Origin: Synechococcus sp. CC9902
GTDB lineage: Bacteria > Cyanobacteriota > Cyanobacteriia > PCC-6307 > Cyanobiaceae
Assembly (NCBI RefSeq): GCF_000012505.1
Contig: NC_007513.1
Coordinates: forward strand, 558,001-622,000
Length of the DNA: 64,000 nucleotides
Direction of reading: 5' to 3'
This document shows positions 1-9,671 of this stretch, one piece after another. Each line of letters starts with the position of its first letter. Position 1 is the stretch's first letter. The translations under genes were made by a program, and so were the position numbers. The notes beneath the pieces were generated by a model. The model made no database searches and was not told where the DNA came from. It saw only the letters and a list, made by a program, of their open reading frames with translations.

Positions 1-1204
1 AATCGTCTCCCTGGGCCACCACAGCGAGCACTCGTCCTCCGGACGTCGTGAGACTCCCGTCAGGCTGCCGTGCCGTACCTGCGTGAAATAGCTGATGGGT
101 GTCGTTCATCTGATGGGTGGAATGGATGGCATCACCCTTGCGTGGAGCGTTGGGATAGCCCTCTGCTGCCGCGACGACGCAGGCGCTGCATCGCGTCGAA
201 ATGGTCAAAGTTGGGGCGAGATCCAAGCGGCCCAGCGCACAGGCCTGCAGCACAGCACCCAATTCGGGTCCCATTAGGGGCATCAAGGTTTGGCATTCGG
301 GATCGCCGAATCGGCAGTTGAATTCGATCACCTGTGGACCGGTTGCCGTAAGCATCAAACCGGCATAAATCACGCCGCGGTAGTCGATCCCGCGTTCTCT
401 CAAGGCTTTCAGAGTGGGTTGAAGCACCAATGCTTCAACCTCCAGAAGTGCGTCTTGATCCAGAAGTGGTGCTGGGGCGTAGGCGCCCATCCCTCCCGTG
501 TTGGGTCCCTGATCGCCCTCTTGAAGCCGTTTGTGATCTTGGGCTGGGGGAAGAAGAACCATGCGTTCGCCATCACAGAGGGCAAACACTGAAACCTCCG
601 GGCCTTCGAGTCGTTCCTCCAGCACCAGGTGAGCCCCGGCGTCGCCAAAGCGCCCCTGGAAGGCCTCTCGAATGGCGGCTTCTGCTTCGGTCACGGTGTC
701 GGCCACCGTGACCCCTTTGCCAGCTGCTAATCCATCGGCTTTCACCACTAAAGGGCGATTGACCTTCTGCAAAACGGCTAAGGCTTCGTCTTCGCTGTGA
801 ACTGACCAGTGACCAGCTGTGGGAACAGCGGCCTCCTGCATCAATTGCTTGGCCCAGGCCTTGCTGGCTTCGAGCTGGGCACCTGCAGCGTCTGGTCCGA
901 AAACGGCGATGTCAGCGGAACGAAGCGCATCGCCGACTCCGGCGGCGAGGGGTGCTTCTGGCCCCACCACGACCAGGTCGACATTTTCCTGGCGACAAAA
1001 GGCCACCAGCGCATCGCTGTCGGTTTCGGCGATGTCGATGGCCTGCCCCTCAGGACCACCATTCCCAGGTGCAACCCACACCGTTGTGATCGTTTCGTTG
1101 CGGCTCAAGGCCCAGGCCAGGGCTTGCTCTCGGCCGCCGCCGCCCACGATGAGAACCCGCCTCAGTGGTGGTAGAGCTTGGGGACGGGTTGATGAGATGG
1201 CCAT
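1..1204 (-). CDS. purD: Phosphoribosylamine--glycine ligase (GARS), 3' end cut by window edge
   Basis: ATP-grasp ligase that joins glycine to phosphoribosylamine in purine synthesis (cytosol). Reading the minus strand from the ATG at 1204 gives about 401 codons that run off the left edge. Visible: an N-terminal glycine-rich loop ([12 protein letters not shown]) near residue 18, the ATP-grasp stretch [13 protein letters not shown], the [11 protein letters not shown] motif, and [10 protein letters not shown], all diagnostic of PurD. Family length is about 420-430 residues, so only the C-terminus is missing. It is divergent from the gene at 1262. The family call is firm; the end lies outside the window. 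Confidence 0.95.
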   Translation of the reverse strand, partial: MAISSTRPQALPPLRRVLIVGGGGREQALAWALSRNETITTVWVAPGNGGPEGQAIDIAETDSDALVAFCRQENVDLVVVGPEAPLAAGVGDALRSADIAVFGPDAAGAQLEASKAWAKQLMQEAAVPTAGHWSVHSEDEALAVLQKVNRPLVVKADGLAAGKGVTVADTVTEAEAAIREAFQGRFGDAGAHLVLEERLEGPEVSVFALCDGERMVLLPPAQDHKRLQEGDQGPNTGGMGAYAPAPLLDQDALLEVEALVLQPTLKALRERGIDYRGVIYAGLMLTATGPQVIEFNCRFGDPECQTLMPLMGPELGAVLQACALGRLDLAPTLTISTRCSACVVAAAEGYPNAPRKGDAIHSTHQMNDTHQLFHAGTARQPDGSLTTSGGRVLAVVAQGDD

Positions 1205-1261
1205 GTCCACGGAAGGAATGGGGCGAGCCCCTTAGGTTTCCTTTGTAGAACGCAGCCTTCC

Positions 1262-2155
1262 ATGGGGTTCGTCCCTCTTCCACTGGTCTTAACGCTGTTA
1301 AGTGCAGTGACCCCCTCAACATTGCCCCAACCATGGAGCGATGCACGCTTCAAGGAGCTCTTGGCGGAGGGAACAATCACGAGCATGGAGCAGGCTTGTC
1401 TTGACCCCATGGCGGCGGGAACAAAGCTGCGAAAGCAGAAGCTTCGCGATCGTCTGCTGGCCATCCACCCAGTTCCGGCAAGCTTTGATCTCACGATGCG
1501 CAATGCAGGCGCCCTGTTGACCTGTGGTTCCCCAGAAGGAACTGCCTTGGTGCTGAATCGCTTCATTCCAGCCCGTGGCGACGAGCGTCGTCGGTGGCTG
1601 TTGATCCGCTGGCAGGCGGCTGCAGCTGCCCTGGATCATCGGCAGGCCGCTCTAGCTCTGCGGCGTCTTGTCGACGGCAACGTGGCGACCCTCGACGACA
1701 TCACCTTGGCGGGCCCCCGCAATGGCCTTGATGCTTTGGCCGCCCATGAAGCGTCGCGGGGACGGCTCCAAGCGGCTGCACTCGTGCTTCTTCAAGGTGA
1801 CTTGCAGGGTGTTACGGGGTCTCGACGACGGGGGCAAGTGGCTGAGTGGCTTGCCGCGACTGAGCCTGAGCAAGCTGATCAGCTCCTAGAGGCAGCCCTT
1901 GATGAGGCGGCCTCGAACCAGGCCTGGAGCTTGGCGATGGAGTTATTGCAGTTGCAGTTGCAGTTGCAACTGGCCGCTGGTGGTGACGGTGAGCGGCCGC
2001 GAATCAGGCTGGAACGGTTGGCGGCTCGTTTGGATGATGCCTACACCCTGTTGCAGCTCAATCCGCAGAGCAATCCGCTACCGTCGCTGCGCTCTCCGCG
2101 GGAGCCGGGAGGCCATGCTGCGGTAGGAGAATCAACGACAGCACCGTCGCTATGA
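1262..2155 (+). CDS. Unrecognised alpha-helical protein with signal-like N-terminus
   Basis: 297 residues, not assigned to a family. The first ~20 residues are hydrophobic and end in a Ser/Thr/Pro stretch, so it may be exported, although the n-region has no positive charge. The rest is rich in Ala, Leu, Arg and Gln and reads like tandem helical (TPR- or HEAT-like) packing. Near residue 230 a run of Leu-Gln pairs comes from four tandem TTGCAG-like hexamers. Its last codons overlap the purC start (ATGA), which argues that it is translated and co-transcribed with purC. Function unknown. Confidence 0.75.
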
Positions 2156-2904
2156 CGCCGGATCACGGACCGCTTTTGTACGAAGGCAAGGCCAAGCGGG
2201 TTTTCGCTTTGGCAGAAACCGACCGGGTTTTGGTCGAATTCAAAAATGATGCAACGGCCTTTAATGCCCAGAAGAAGGCTCAGTTAGACGACAAAGGCCG
2301 CCTCAATTGTCAGATCTCCGCCCGTTTATTCGAGTTGCTTGAGCAGCACGATGTGCCGACGCATTACTGCGGATTGGTGGATGACACCTGGATGCAAGTG
2401 CGGCGGGTTGAGATCATTCCGCTGGAAGTGGTTCTTCGCAATGTGGCGACGGGTTCCCTTTGTCGACAGACGCCGATCGCCGAGGGCACAGGGCTGAATC
2501 CAGCTTTGTTTGATCTCTATTACAAGGATGATGCGCTGGGAGATCCTCTGCTGACCGAGGCCAGGGTGCAGCTGTTGGGGGTGGTGAAGGCGGACCGTCT
2601 GTCAGCAATTGAACAACTGGCCCGTCGTGTGAATGAGATTCTCTGCCCATTTTTTGCTGCTATCGACCTTCAATTGATCGATTTCAAGCTCGAATTTGGG
2701 GTGACATCGGGGGGAGAGTTATTGCTGGCTGATGAGATCAGCCCAGACACCTGCCGACTTTGGGACCGCCGAAGCTCCGATGTGAATGATCGAATTTTGG
2801 ATAAAGATCGATTCCGTAAGGATCTTGGCGGTGTAATGGAGGCCTACGGGGAGGTCTTTAAACGGGTCCAATCCCAATGCCCGAACCCACGCAACTGCCT
2901 GTAA
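2152..2904 (+). CDS. purC: SAICAR synthase
   Basis: Phosphoribosylaminoimidazole-succinocarboxamide synthase, which couples aspartate to CAIR using ATP in de novo purine synthesis. 250 residues, the usual length for the short bacterial form. Visible: the nucleotide-binding start YEGKAKRVF (residues 10-18), the conserved [11 protein letters not shown] stretch, and the signature [12 protein letters not shown] near residue 200. The ATG overlaps the upstream stop by four bases, so the two genes probably form one unit. A short gap separates it from bamA. Confidence 0.97.
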
Positions 2905-2947
2905 GGTCAGCGGACATTTTTGTGGCTTCGGCCCTCATATCGCTTCG

Positions 2948-5167
2948 ATGACCCGACGTACTCGCCGTTCCTCGGTTGCCATCCGTCGCGGAGTCTTGGG
3001 TCTCGTACTGGGTGTTCCGTTAATAAGCCAACCGCTTCAGGCTCAGCCTTCAGAACCTGTTGGTGATCTAGCTCCTGACGAGACCAACATTGAAATGGTT
3101 GATATTCAACCTGGGGAGATGGAAGCTCCTGCGGTTGAAATGGTCCAAGTGGAGCAACCACGGGTCCTCATCTCTGAGGTCACGATTGAAGGACTGTCGG
3201 GGCACCCAGAGGAAGATCGTCTGCAGCTGTCTGCCTACGACGCCATGCAAGTACGTCCTGGCAGCCGAGTTACTCGAGATGAACTTCAGAACGACCTCAA
3301 CGCGATTCAGTCGACGGGTTGGTTCTCCGATGTGCGAATTGTCCCCGAGAACGGTCCCCTTGGCGTTCGGGTAATTGTGCAGGTGGAACCATTCCCACCG
3401 CTGACAAGTGTGGAGTTGAACCCTGTTTCCGAAGAGTTGCCAACCACTGTGTTGGAGGAGACCTTCGCTTCGGACTATGGGCGCACTCTGAACCTGAATG
3501 ATCTTCAGCAACGGATGAAAACGTTGCAGGACTGGTTTGCTGCTGAGGGTTACTCATTGGCACGGATCACTGGCCCAGAACGGGTGAGTCCTGATGGAGT
3601 TGTTTCGTTGAAACTGACCCAAGGTCGTGTTGCTGACGTTGAGGTGAAATTCCTTACCAAAGATGGTGATGACGTTGATGAAAATGACAATCCAATTAAT
3701 GGAAAGACCAGGGATTGGGTGATCACTCGAGAAATTTCGATCAAGCCGGGTGATGCATTCAACCGCAACATGCTTGAACGGGATATCAAGCGGCTGTACG
3801 GAACGCAGTTGTTCAGCGATATCAAAGTTACTTTGAAGCCATTGCCTGAGCAGCCTGGTGAAGTGGTGCTTGTTCTTGGGATTGTTGAACAATCCACGGG
3901 CCAGGTTTCTGGTGGATTGGGATATAGCCAATCTCAGGGTGTCTTTGGTCAGGTTCAGCTTCAAGACACCAACCTGTTTGGGCGAGCTTGGAACCTTGGT
4001 TTGAATGTGACCTATGGACAATATGGAGGGTTGTCAAACCTCACCTTTACGGATCCGTGGATATACGGTGATAACCATCGAACTGGATTCCGCGGCTCGC
4101 TTTTCTTGAGTCAACAGGTTCCCCAGGTTTTCCAAAGTGAAGACAATGGAAATATTCGTACGCTGAAAGATTACGAGGACAATGGTGGCCGCAATGCCTA
4201 TGAAACTGGCCGTAAATATGGTTTTAGCGATAATGACAAAGTCCCCGGCTCTGTCAACAAGGCAGACGATGAATATCCCAATAAAAGTTGGTTTAACTAC
4301 GAAGGCGATTCCATTGCACTTCGCAAGGTCGGCGGAAATTTTGCCTTCACACGCCCTCTTAATGGTGGCGATCCATTCAAGGATGTTCCCTGGCGAGTGC
4401 TTGCAGGAATGTCGTTCGAGAATGTAAGGCCAATCAATTTTTCTGCAGATTCCCGACCTTATGGTGTGGCCTCTCGGAAAATTAAGAGCGGAAAAGTTAA
4501 AAATAAGGATATTGTGTGTATCTCTTACAATTGTGCCGATAGTAATTATCTAACTTCCTTCCGTTTTGCTGCCACCTACAATTCATATAACGATCCAAGT
4601 AACCCCACGAGCGGAAGTTTTTTCACCGCTAGTACTCAGCAATTTATTGGAATTAACGAAGATTCTCCAACCTTCAACAAACTGCGCACGAGTTATACCC
4701 AATTCTTCCCTGTGGATTGGTTGAAGCTACACAAAGGATGTCGACCCAAGCCCGGTGAAGCGGCTGATTGCCCCCAGGCGATTGGAGTTCAGGTCAAAGC
4801 CGGTGCTGCTATCGGTGATATGCCTCCCTACGAAGCGTTTTGCTTGGGCGGCTCCAATTCGATCCGTGGTTGGTACGACTGTGACCTTGCCGTTGGTAAA
4901 GCGTTTGGTGAGATCACCCTTGAATATCGCTTCCCACTGATCAGCATTTTCTCTGGTGAGGTGTTTATGGACGCCGGAACAGACTTTGATACGCAAAAGG
5001 ATGTTCAAGGCAAGCCTGGATTGCTTCTCAATAAAGACGGTTCCGGTGTTTCTGTTGGTACTGGCGTGATTGTGAAAACACCGGTGGGCCCGTTGCGTCT
5101 AGAAGTCGCTACGAAAGATTTCACGGACGATTACCGCTTCAATTTGGGAATTGGCTGGAAGTTCTAG
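2948..5167 (+). CDS. bamA: Omp85/BamA-type outer membrane assembly protein
   Basis: 739 residues. Outer-membrane insertase of the Omp85 family (BamA, related to chloroplast Toc75). An Arg-rich n-region, a hydrophobic core and an Ala-Gln-Ala site near residue 33 form a signal peptide. An acidic linker follows, then POTRA-type repeats (approximately residues 75-310; VTIEGLSG..., ITREISIKPGDAFN...) and a C-terminal 16-strand-type barrel with the GGSNSIRGW loop motif near 635. The protein ends in Trp-Lys-Phe, typical of outer-membrane barrels. It heads an operon with lpxC, fabZ, lpxA and lpxB, the classical pairing of outer-membrane protein and lipid A biogenesis. The barrel carries long, charged, cyanobacteria-type loops. 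Confidence 0.95.
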   Translation: MTRRTRRSSVAIRRGVLGLVLGVPLISQPLQAQPSEPVGDLAPDETNIEMVDIQPGEMEAPAVEMVQVEQPRVLISEVTIEGLSGHPEEDRLQLSAYDAMQVRPGSRVTRDELQNDLNAIQSTGWFSDVRIVPENGPLGVRVIVQVEPFPPLTSVELNPVSEELPTTVLEETFASDYGRTLNLNDLQQRMKTLQDWFAAEGYSLARITGPERVSPDGVVSLKLTQGRVADVEVKFLTKDGDDVDENDNPINGKTRDWVITREISIKPGDAFNRNMLERDIKRLYGTQLFSDIKVTLKPLPEQPGEVVLVLGIVEQSTGQVSGGLGYSQSQGVFGQVQLQDTNLFGRAWNLGLNVTYGQYGGLSNLTFTDPWIYGDNHRTGFRGSLFLSQQVPQVFQSEDNGNIRTLKDYEDNGGRNAYETGRKYGFSDNDKVPGSVNKADDEYPNKSWFNYEGDSIALRKVGGNFAFTRPLNGGDPFKDVPWRVLAGMSFENVRPINFSADSRPYGVASRKIKSGKVKNKDIVCISYNCADSNYLTSFRFAATYNSYNDPSNPTSGSFFTASTQQFIGINEDSPTFNKLRTSYTQFFPVDWLKLHKGCRPKPGEAADCPQAIGVQVKAGAAIGDMPPYEAFCLGGSNSIRGWYDCDLAVGKAFGEITLEYRFPLISIFSGEVFMDAGTDFDTQKDVQGKPGLLLNKDGSGVSVGTGVIVKTPVGPLRLEVATKDFTDDYRFNLGIGWKF

Positions 5168-5994
5168 TGACCAACTGGCCTGAGGATTATTCGGGTTCAT
5201 GGACGCTCGCCGGGCATGCCGAGCGTTCTGGTGTCTGTCTTCACAGTGGTCATTCTTCAGTCGTTCAACTCAAGGGATCTGTCGATCCAGGCTTTTATCT
5301 GAGAGTTGAGGGCCATGACCAGGCCTTTCGCCTTTCACCCCATCAGGTTCGCGATAGCCAGCTCTGCACCACCCTGGATTTGGGCCCATGCAAGGTGGCC
5401 ACAGTGGAACATTTATTGGCAGCCTTAGCTGGGTGTGGCTTAACCCATGTGGAAATCCAGCTTCAGGGTGATGAAATCCCCCTGATGGATGGTTCAGCCT
5501 TGAACTGGGTTGAAGCAATTGTGGAAGCTGGAATTCAACCAGCGGTCACCCCACGACTGCCCACCCCACCGTTGACTCAACCGCTGATTTGCTCTCGCGG
5601 GGGGAGTGTGATTACGGCGACTCCGGCGACAACATTCCGAGTGGTGGGAATTATTGATTTCCCTCAGCAAGCGATTGGTCAGCAGCAGTTGTCCCTGGAT
5701 CTCACCCCCGAACGGTTCGTGAGAGAAATCGCCCCCGCACGCACCTTCGGCTTTCGCGATCAAGTGGAACAGTTGCGCGCAGCTGGATTAATTCAGGGTG
5801 GGGCCCTGGACAATGCCCTGGTCTGCGATGGTGATCATTGGGTGAACCCTCCGCTTCGTTTTCCAGATGAACCGGTGCGCCATAAGCTTTTAGATCTCAT
5901 TGGAGATCTGGCCCTCGTCGGCTTTCCCCAAGCTCAGGTCCTCGTTTATCGGGGCTCCCACGGACTCCACACCGATCTCGCTGCTGCCCTGTGA
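5167..5994 (+). CDS. lpxC: UDP-3-O-acyl-N-acetylglucosamine deacetylase
   Basis: Zinc-dependent deacetylase, the committed step of lipid A synthesis. 275 residues, slightly short next to the ~300 of proteobacteria. Motifs: [11 protein letters not shown] with a metal-binding His, [11 protein letters not shown], the conserved FGFRDQVE segment, and [12 protein letters not shown] with the second metal-site His and Asp. The GTG start at 5167 shares one base with the bamA stop (TAGTG), and its stop overlaps the GTG of fabZ, so translation is tightly coupled. Confidence 0.96.
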
Positions 5995-6446
5995 CTGACC
6001 CAACGCCATCGGATGTCGTACTGACAAGCGAGCAGATCGCTGGGTTATTGCCGCACCGTTATCCATTTGCCCTTGTTGATCGGGTGATTGCTTATGAGCC
6101 AGGGGTTTCGGCCACGGCCATTAAAAACATCACGATGAATGAGCCTCAATTTCAAGGGCATTTCCCAGAACGTCCATTGATGCCTGGGGTGTTGATCGTG
6201 GAGGCGATGGCCCAAGTTGGTGGTTTGATCGTTGCTCAAATCCCCGATTTGCCCAAAGGGTTGTTTGTGTTTGCAGGAATTGATGGGGTTCGGTTTCGAC
6301 GACCGGTTGTACCCGGTGATCAATTGATCATTCAATGCGAGTTGTTGAGCTTGAAACGCAAGCGTTTCGGCAAAATCAAAGCTGAAGCCACTGTGGAGGG
6401 TGCATTGGTTTGCTCCGGTGAATTGATGTTCTCCTTGGTGGACTGA
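5991..6446 (+). CDS. fabZ: 3-hydroxyacyl-ACP dehydratase
   Basis: Hot-dog-fold dehydratase of fatty acid synthesis. It shares the 3-hydroxyacyl-ACP pool with LpxA, so its place between lpxC and lpxA is the usual one. 151 residues. The catalytic region is plain: [13 protein letters not shown] near residue 18, then [19 protein letters not shown] with the catalytic His and Glu. The GTG start overlaps the lpxC stop by four bases. Confidence 0.97.
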
Positions 6447-6451
6447 GGCTG

Positions 6452-7279
6452 ATGACGGTGGAAAGGTCTACTCCACAGATTCATCCACAAGCGGTGGTTG
6501 ATCCCAAGGCCGAGCTTGGAACTGGTGTGGTGATTAGTTCTGGTGCTGTGATCGGTCCGCAGGTGGTGATTGGTGATCACACCTGGATTGGTCCCAATGC
6601 GGTCTTGGATGGACGGGTCACATTGGGGAAGGACAACAGGGTCTTTCCTGGTGCTTGTTTGGGGCAAGAGCCCCAGGATTTGAAATACCGCGGTGCCAAC
6701 ACGGAGGTGGTGATTGGCGATGGCAACACGCTTCGGGAATTTGTCACGATCAATCGCGCCACGGAGGAGGGTGAGCAAACCCGTCTAGGTGATCGAAACC
6801 TCTTGATGGCCTATTGCCATCTGGGCCACAATTGTTTGTTGGGCAACGGCATCGTGATGTCCAATGCCATTCAGGTGGCAGGCCATGTGGTGATTGAAGA
6901 TCGTGCGGTGATTGGCGGTTGCCTCGGCATTCATCAATTTGTACACATCGGTGGATTGGCCATGGTGGGTGGCATGACCCGTGTGATTCGCGATATTCCT
7001 CCTTATTCCATGGTTGAAGGTCATCCAGGGCGCTTACGTGGCTTGAATCGGGTTGGTTTGCAGCGCAGTGGACTCGCTGATCGGCATGAAGGTCGCGAAC
7101 TCAAACAACTCAAAGACATCTGGAATTTGCTCTACCGCTCAGATGTCGTCATGGCGGAGGCTTTGGTGCAGGCTCGCAGCCAAGAGCTTTTCCCCGCAGC
7201 AGACCATTTGTGCAGCTTCCTTGAGGCGTCAACTGCCCCGGGTCGGCGCGGACCGACCCCTGTTTTGAGTCATCGCTGA
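6452..7279 (+). CDS. lpxA: UDP-N-acetylglucosamine acyltransferase
   Basis: First enzyme of lipid A synthesis: transfers the 3-hydroxyacyl chain to UDP-GlcNAc. 275 residues. The N-terminal two thirds is a left-handed beta-helix of hexapeptide repeats ([14 protein letters not shown], then many [IV]G repeats). The catalytic His sits in CHLGHNC near residue 125, and the [18 protein letters not shown] segment before the C-terminal helices is typical of LpxA. It starts 5 bp after fabZ, and its stop shares a base with the lpxB start. Confidence 0.96.
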   Translation: MTVERSTPQIHPQAVVDPKAELGTGVVISSGAVIGPQVVIGDHTWIGPNAVLDGRVTLGKDNRVFPGACLGQEPQDLKYRGANTEVVIGDGNTLREFVTINRATEEGEQTRLGDRNLLMAYCHLGHNCLLGNGIVMSNAIQVAGHVVIEDRAVIGGCLGIHQFVHIGGLAMVGGMTRVIRDIPPYSMVEGHPGRLRGLNRVGLQRSGLADRHEGRELKQLKDIWNLLYRSDVVMAEALVQARSQELFPAADHLCSFLEASTAPGRRGPTPVLSHR

Positions 7280-8460
7280 TGGTGCGTCTGCTCATCAGCA
7301 CCGGCGAAGTCTCCGGAGATTTGCAGGGCAGCCTGTTGATCCATGCTCTTAAAGCTGAAGCCTCAAGACGGGGGATCGAATTAGAGATCTTGGCCCTCGG
7401 TGGTCCACGGATGAAGGCGGCTGGTGCCGAGTTGATTGCCGACACCGCTCCGATGGGTGCGATCGGTCTCTGGGAAGCCGTTCCGTTGATCGTGCCCACC
7501 TTGCGGCTCCAGGCCAAGGTGGATCGCTTGTTGGCACAACGACCTCCCGATGCGGTGGTGTTGATCGACTACGTGGGGGCGAACGCTCGGCTGGGCACTC
7601 GGTTACGCAAACTCCGTCCGTCGTTGCCGATCACCTATTACATCGCTCCCCAGGAATGGGCTTGGCGCTTCGGTGATGGCAGTACGACCCAATTGCTCGA
7701 TTTTACGGATCAGATTCTGGCCATTTTTCCTGCTGAAGCCGAGTTTTATGCCGAGCGTGGAGCAAAGGTCGCTTGGGTTGGCCATCCACTGCTGGATAGC
7801 TTTCAAGATTTGCCGGAACGGCAGGAATCTCGTCGGGCGCTTGGACTTGATCCCGATGCCCCGGTCTTGCTTTTGGTTCCAGCATCACGGCCGCAGGAAC
7901 TGCGCTATTTGATGCCGGCTCTGGCTCGTGCAGCGGCGATGCTTCAGCAGCGTTGCCCCGGCCTGCAAGTGTTGGTGCCTGCAGGGCTAGAGCGGTTTGA
8001 ACAGCCCTTGGCCGAAGCCCTTGCGGCAGCGGGTGTCCGGAACGGTCGTGTGATCCCCGCGGCCGCTGCCGATGGTATGAAAAAGCAGCTAGCAGCGTCG
8101 GCGGATGTGGCGCTTGGAAAGTCCGGCACGGTGAATTTGGAGTTGGCATTGCAGGGGGTTCCGCAAGTGGTGGGCTACCGGGTGAGCCGAGCTACAGCCT
8201 TCGTTGCAAGGCATGTGCTGCGCTTCAAGGTGGACCATATTTCGCCGGTGAATCTCTTGCTCAAGGAGCGCCTGGTTCCAGAATTGCTGCAGGATGAGTT
8301 CACGCCTGAGGCTCTGGTGGAGTTGGCTCAACCCTTGCTGTATGTGGGCAGTCCAGAACGGAACGCGATGCTCCACGGTTATGGCCGGCTTCGCGCCACC
8401 CTTGGGGAGCCTGGCGTCACCACAAGAGCGTCTCAGGCGATCTTTGATCAATTGATGTGA
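7279..8460 (+). CDS. lpxB: Lipid-A-disaccharide synthase
   Basis: GT19 glycosyltransferase that joins UDP-2,3-diacyl-GlcN to lipid X. 393 residues, normal length. Motifs: [13 protein letters not shown] at the start, the [10 protein letters not shown] segment near residue 117, [16 protein letters not shown], and [20 protein letters not shown] near 280, the nucleotide-sugar site. Last of the four lipid A genes. No lpxD, lpxH or lpxK is in this window. Confidence 0.96.
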   Translation: MVRLLISTGEVSGDLQGSLLIHALKAEASRRGIELEILALGGPRMKAAGAELIADTAPMGAIGLWEAVPLIVPTLRLQAKVDRLLAQRPPDAVVLIDYVGANARLGTRLRKLRPSLPITYYIAPQEWAWRFGDGSTTQLLDFTDQILAIFPAEAEFYAERGAKVAWVGHPLLDSFQDLPERQESRRALGLDPDAPVLLLVPASRPQELRYLMPALARAAAMLQQRCPGLQVLVPAGLERFEQPLAEALAAAGVRNGRVIPAAAADGMKKQLAASADVALGKSGTVNLELALQGVPQVVGYRVSRATAFVARHVLRFKVDHISPVNLLLKERLVPELLQDEFTPEALVELAQPLLYVGSPERNAMLHGYGRLRATLGEPGVTTRASQAIFDQLM

Positions 8461-9098
8461 TGGCTCGAGTGATCGGCGTACTGCTCAGTGCCCTATTGGT
8501 GCTTGGAGGGTCGCAGTCCGTTGCGGCGGCTGAACAAACGGCGGTTTTTGCTGGGGGATGTTTCTGGTGTTTAGAACACGATTTGGAACACCTGCCTGGG
8601 GTGATTGATGCGATCAGTGGCTATAGCGGCGGGCATGTGGATCAGCCCACCTACCGCCAGGTGAGCGGAGAAGATACAGGCCATCAGGAGGCGGTACAAG
8701 TGCGCTTCGATCCAGCTCTGATCTCCTACAGCACGTTGTTGCGCAGCTACTGGCGCAACGTGGATCCCTTTGACGGTGGTGGTCAGTTTTGTGATCGCGG
8801 CGACTCCTACCGACCCGTGATTTTCACGGCTGATGCCGTCCAAGCCAAAGCTGCAGAAATGAGTGCGGCGGCGGCGGCTCAAGATCTAGGCCGACCGCGA
8901 TCCGCCATCAAAGTAGAACTTCGTGGTTCTGCACCGTTCTGGCCCGCAGAGCAATATCACCAAAATTATGCCGAGCTCAACGACCTGAAGTATTCGTTTT
9001 ATCGGTTTAGTTGTGGCCGTGATCGCCGCCTCGATGCGGTGTGGGGCGCTCAAGCCAGAACTGATCAAAGTTGGCAAAAAGCTACCGAATTAGAATAA
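8460..9098 (+). CDS. msrA: Peptide-methionine (S)-S-oxide reductase, probably exported
   Basis: Reduces methionine-S-sulfoxide in proteins. The catalytic motif GGCFWC is near residue 34, followed by the family segment SGYSGGHVDQPTYRQV and a conserved HQEAVQV stretch. The N-terminus is unusual: about 24 residues with one Arg, a Leu/Val-rich core and an Ala-rich end form a signal peptide or anchor, so this copy probably acts in the periplasm. I chose the ATG at 8460 because it overlaps the lpxB stop (TGATG); a GTG three bases upstream is equally possible. No MsrB domain is fused. Confidence 0.93.
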   Translation: MARVIGVLLSALLVLGGSQSVAAAEQTAVFAGGCFWCLEHDLEHLPGVIDAISGYSGGHVDQPTYRQVSGEDTGHQEAVQVRFDPALISYSTLLRSYWRNVDPFDGGGQFCDRGDSYRPVIFTADAVQAKAAEMSAAAAAQDLGRPRSAIKVELRGSAPFWPAEQYHQNYAELNDLKYSFYRFSCGRDRRLDAVWGAQARTDQSWQKATELE

Positions 9099-9248
9099 AA
9101 TCCTTAAGAAAACTGCCTCTATCCTTTTCCAGGCATTAAATAATTGAGTTCCTAAATTATCAGTGATTTCTCAGTGAAGATGCGGGTTGTCCGCTATCGA
9201 CGTTCCTGAGAAACATGTTTACCATCAGAACTGGAAGGAGAGAGATGT

Positions 9249-9434
9249 ATGTATCTGCTGACCGTTAAGGATGGCCTTGGTACCCGTCACATTGGACCAT
9301 ATCCATCTCCGAAGCATGCTTCGGATGATTTGGATCGGATTTTGGAGTCGTGTTCAGATCGCGCCCGTTGGCAGATCCATGCCCTGGAAATGCCCGAGCG
9401 TGTCGGTCGAGAACTTCACGCCATGGCGTCCTGA
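9249..9434 (+). CDS. Small unrecognised protein (61 aa)
   Basis: 61 residues, family not recognised. An AAGGAG-like ribosome site lies just before the ATG, which supports translation. The sequence is a compact mix of charged and aromatic residues with no membrane segment and no cysteines. It stands alone on the plus strand and ends directly against the convergent membrane protein gene. It reads like one of the short soluble proteins common in picocyanobacteria; I cannot assign a function. Confidence 0.65.
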   Translation: MYLLTVKDGLGTRHIGPYPSPKHASDDLDRILESCSDRARWQIHALEMPERVGRELHAMAS

Positions 9435-9671
9435 TTAGGGACGTTTGCGCCCTGGAAATCCTCGGGTCAGACCGCTTTCCACCATCAGTCCAATGCCTGC
9501 ATTGATGCAGATCAAGCTGAGGGTTCCATACCAAAACCAAGGCCCGCCGTCTTGCCCGAGCATTTGAACCACCTTGCGGCTGACGGCTTCTCCAAACAGG
9601 CATAGGCCAACCGGGAGTAGTAAAACTCCCAATTGCGCCTTCAAGTACCAGCGGATCGGTGAAGAACTCAT
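9435..9671 (-). CDS. Small two-helix membrane protein
   Basis: 78 residues from the chosen start. There are two hydrophobic segments, approximately residues 9-28 and 42-64, joined by a charged loop, and a basic C-terminus. The ATG at 9671 overlaps the pepA stop (ATGA), which makes it the likely start; four extra codons exist upstream inside pepA. It is probably co-transcribed with pepA. No family is assigned with confidence; function unknown. Confidence 0.7.
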   Translation of the reverse strand: MSSSPIRWYLKAQLGVLLLPVGLCLFGEAVSRKVVQMLGQDGGPWFWYGTLSLICINAGIGLMVESGLTRGFPGRKRP

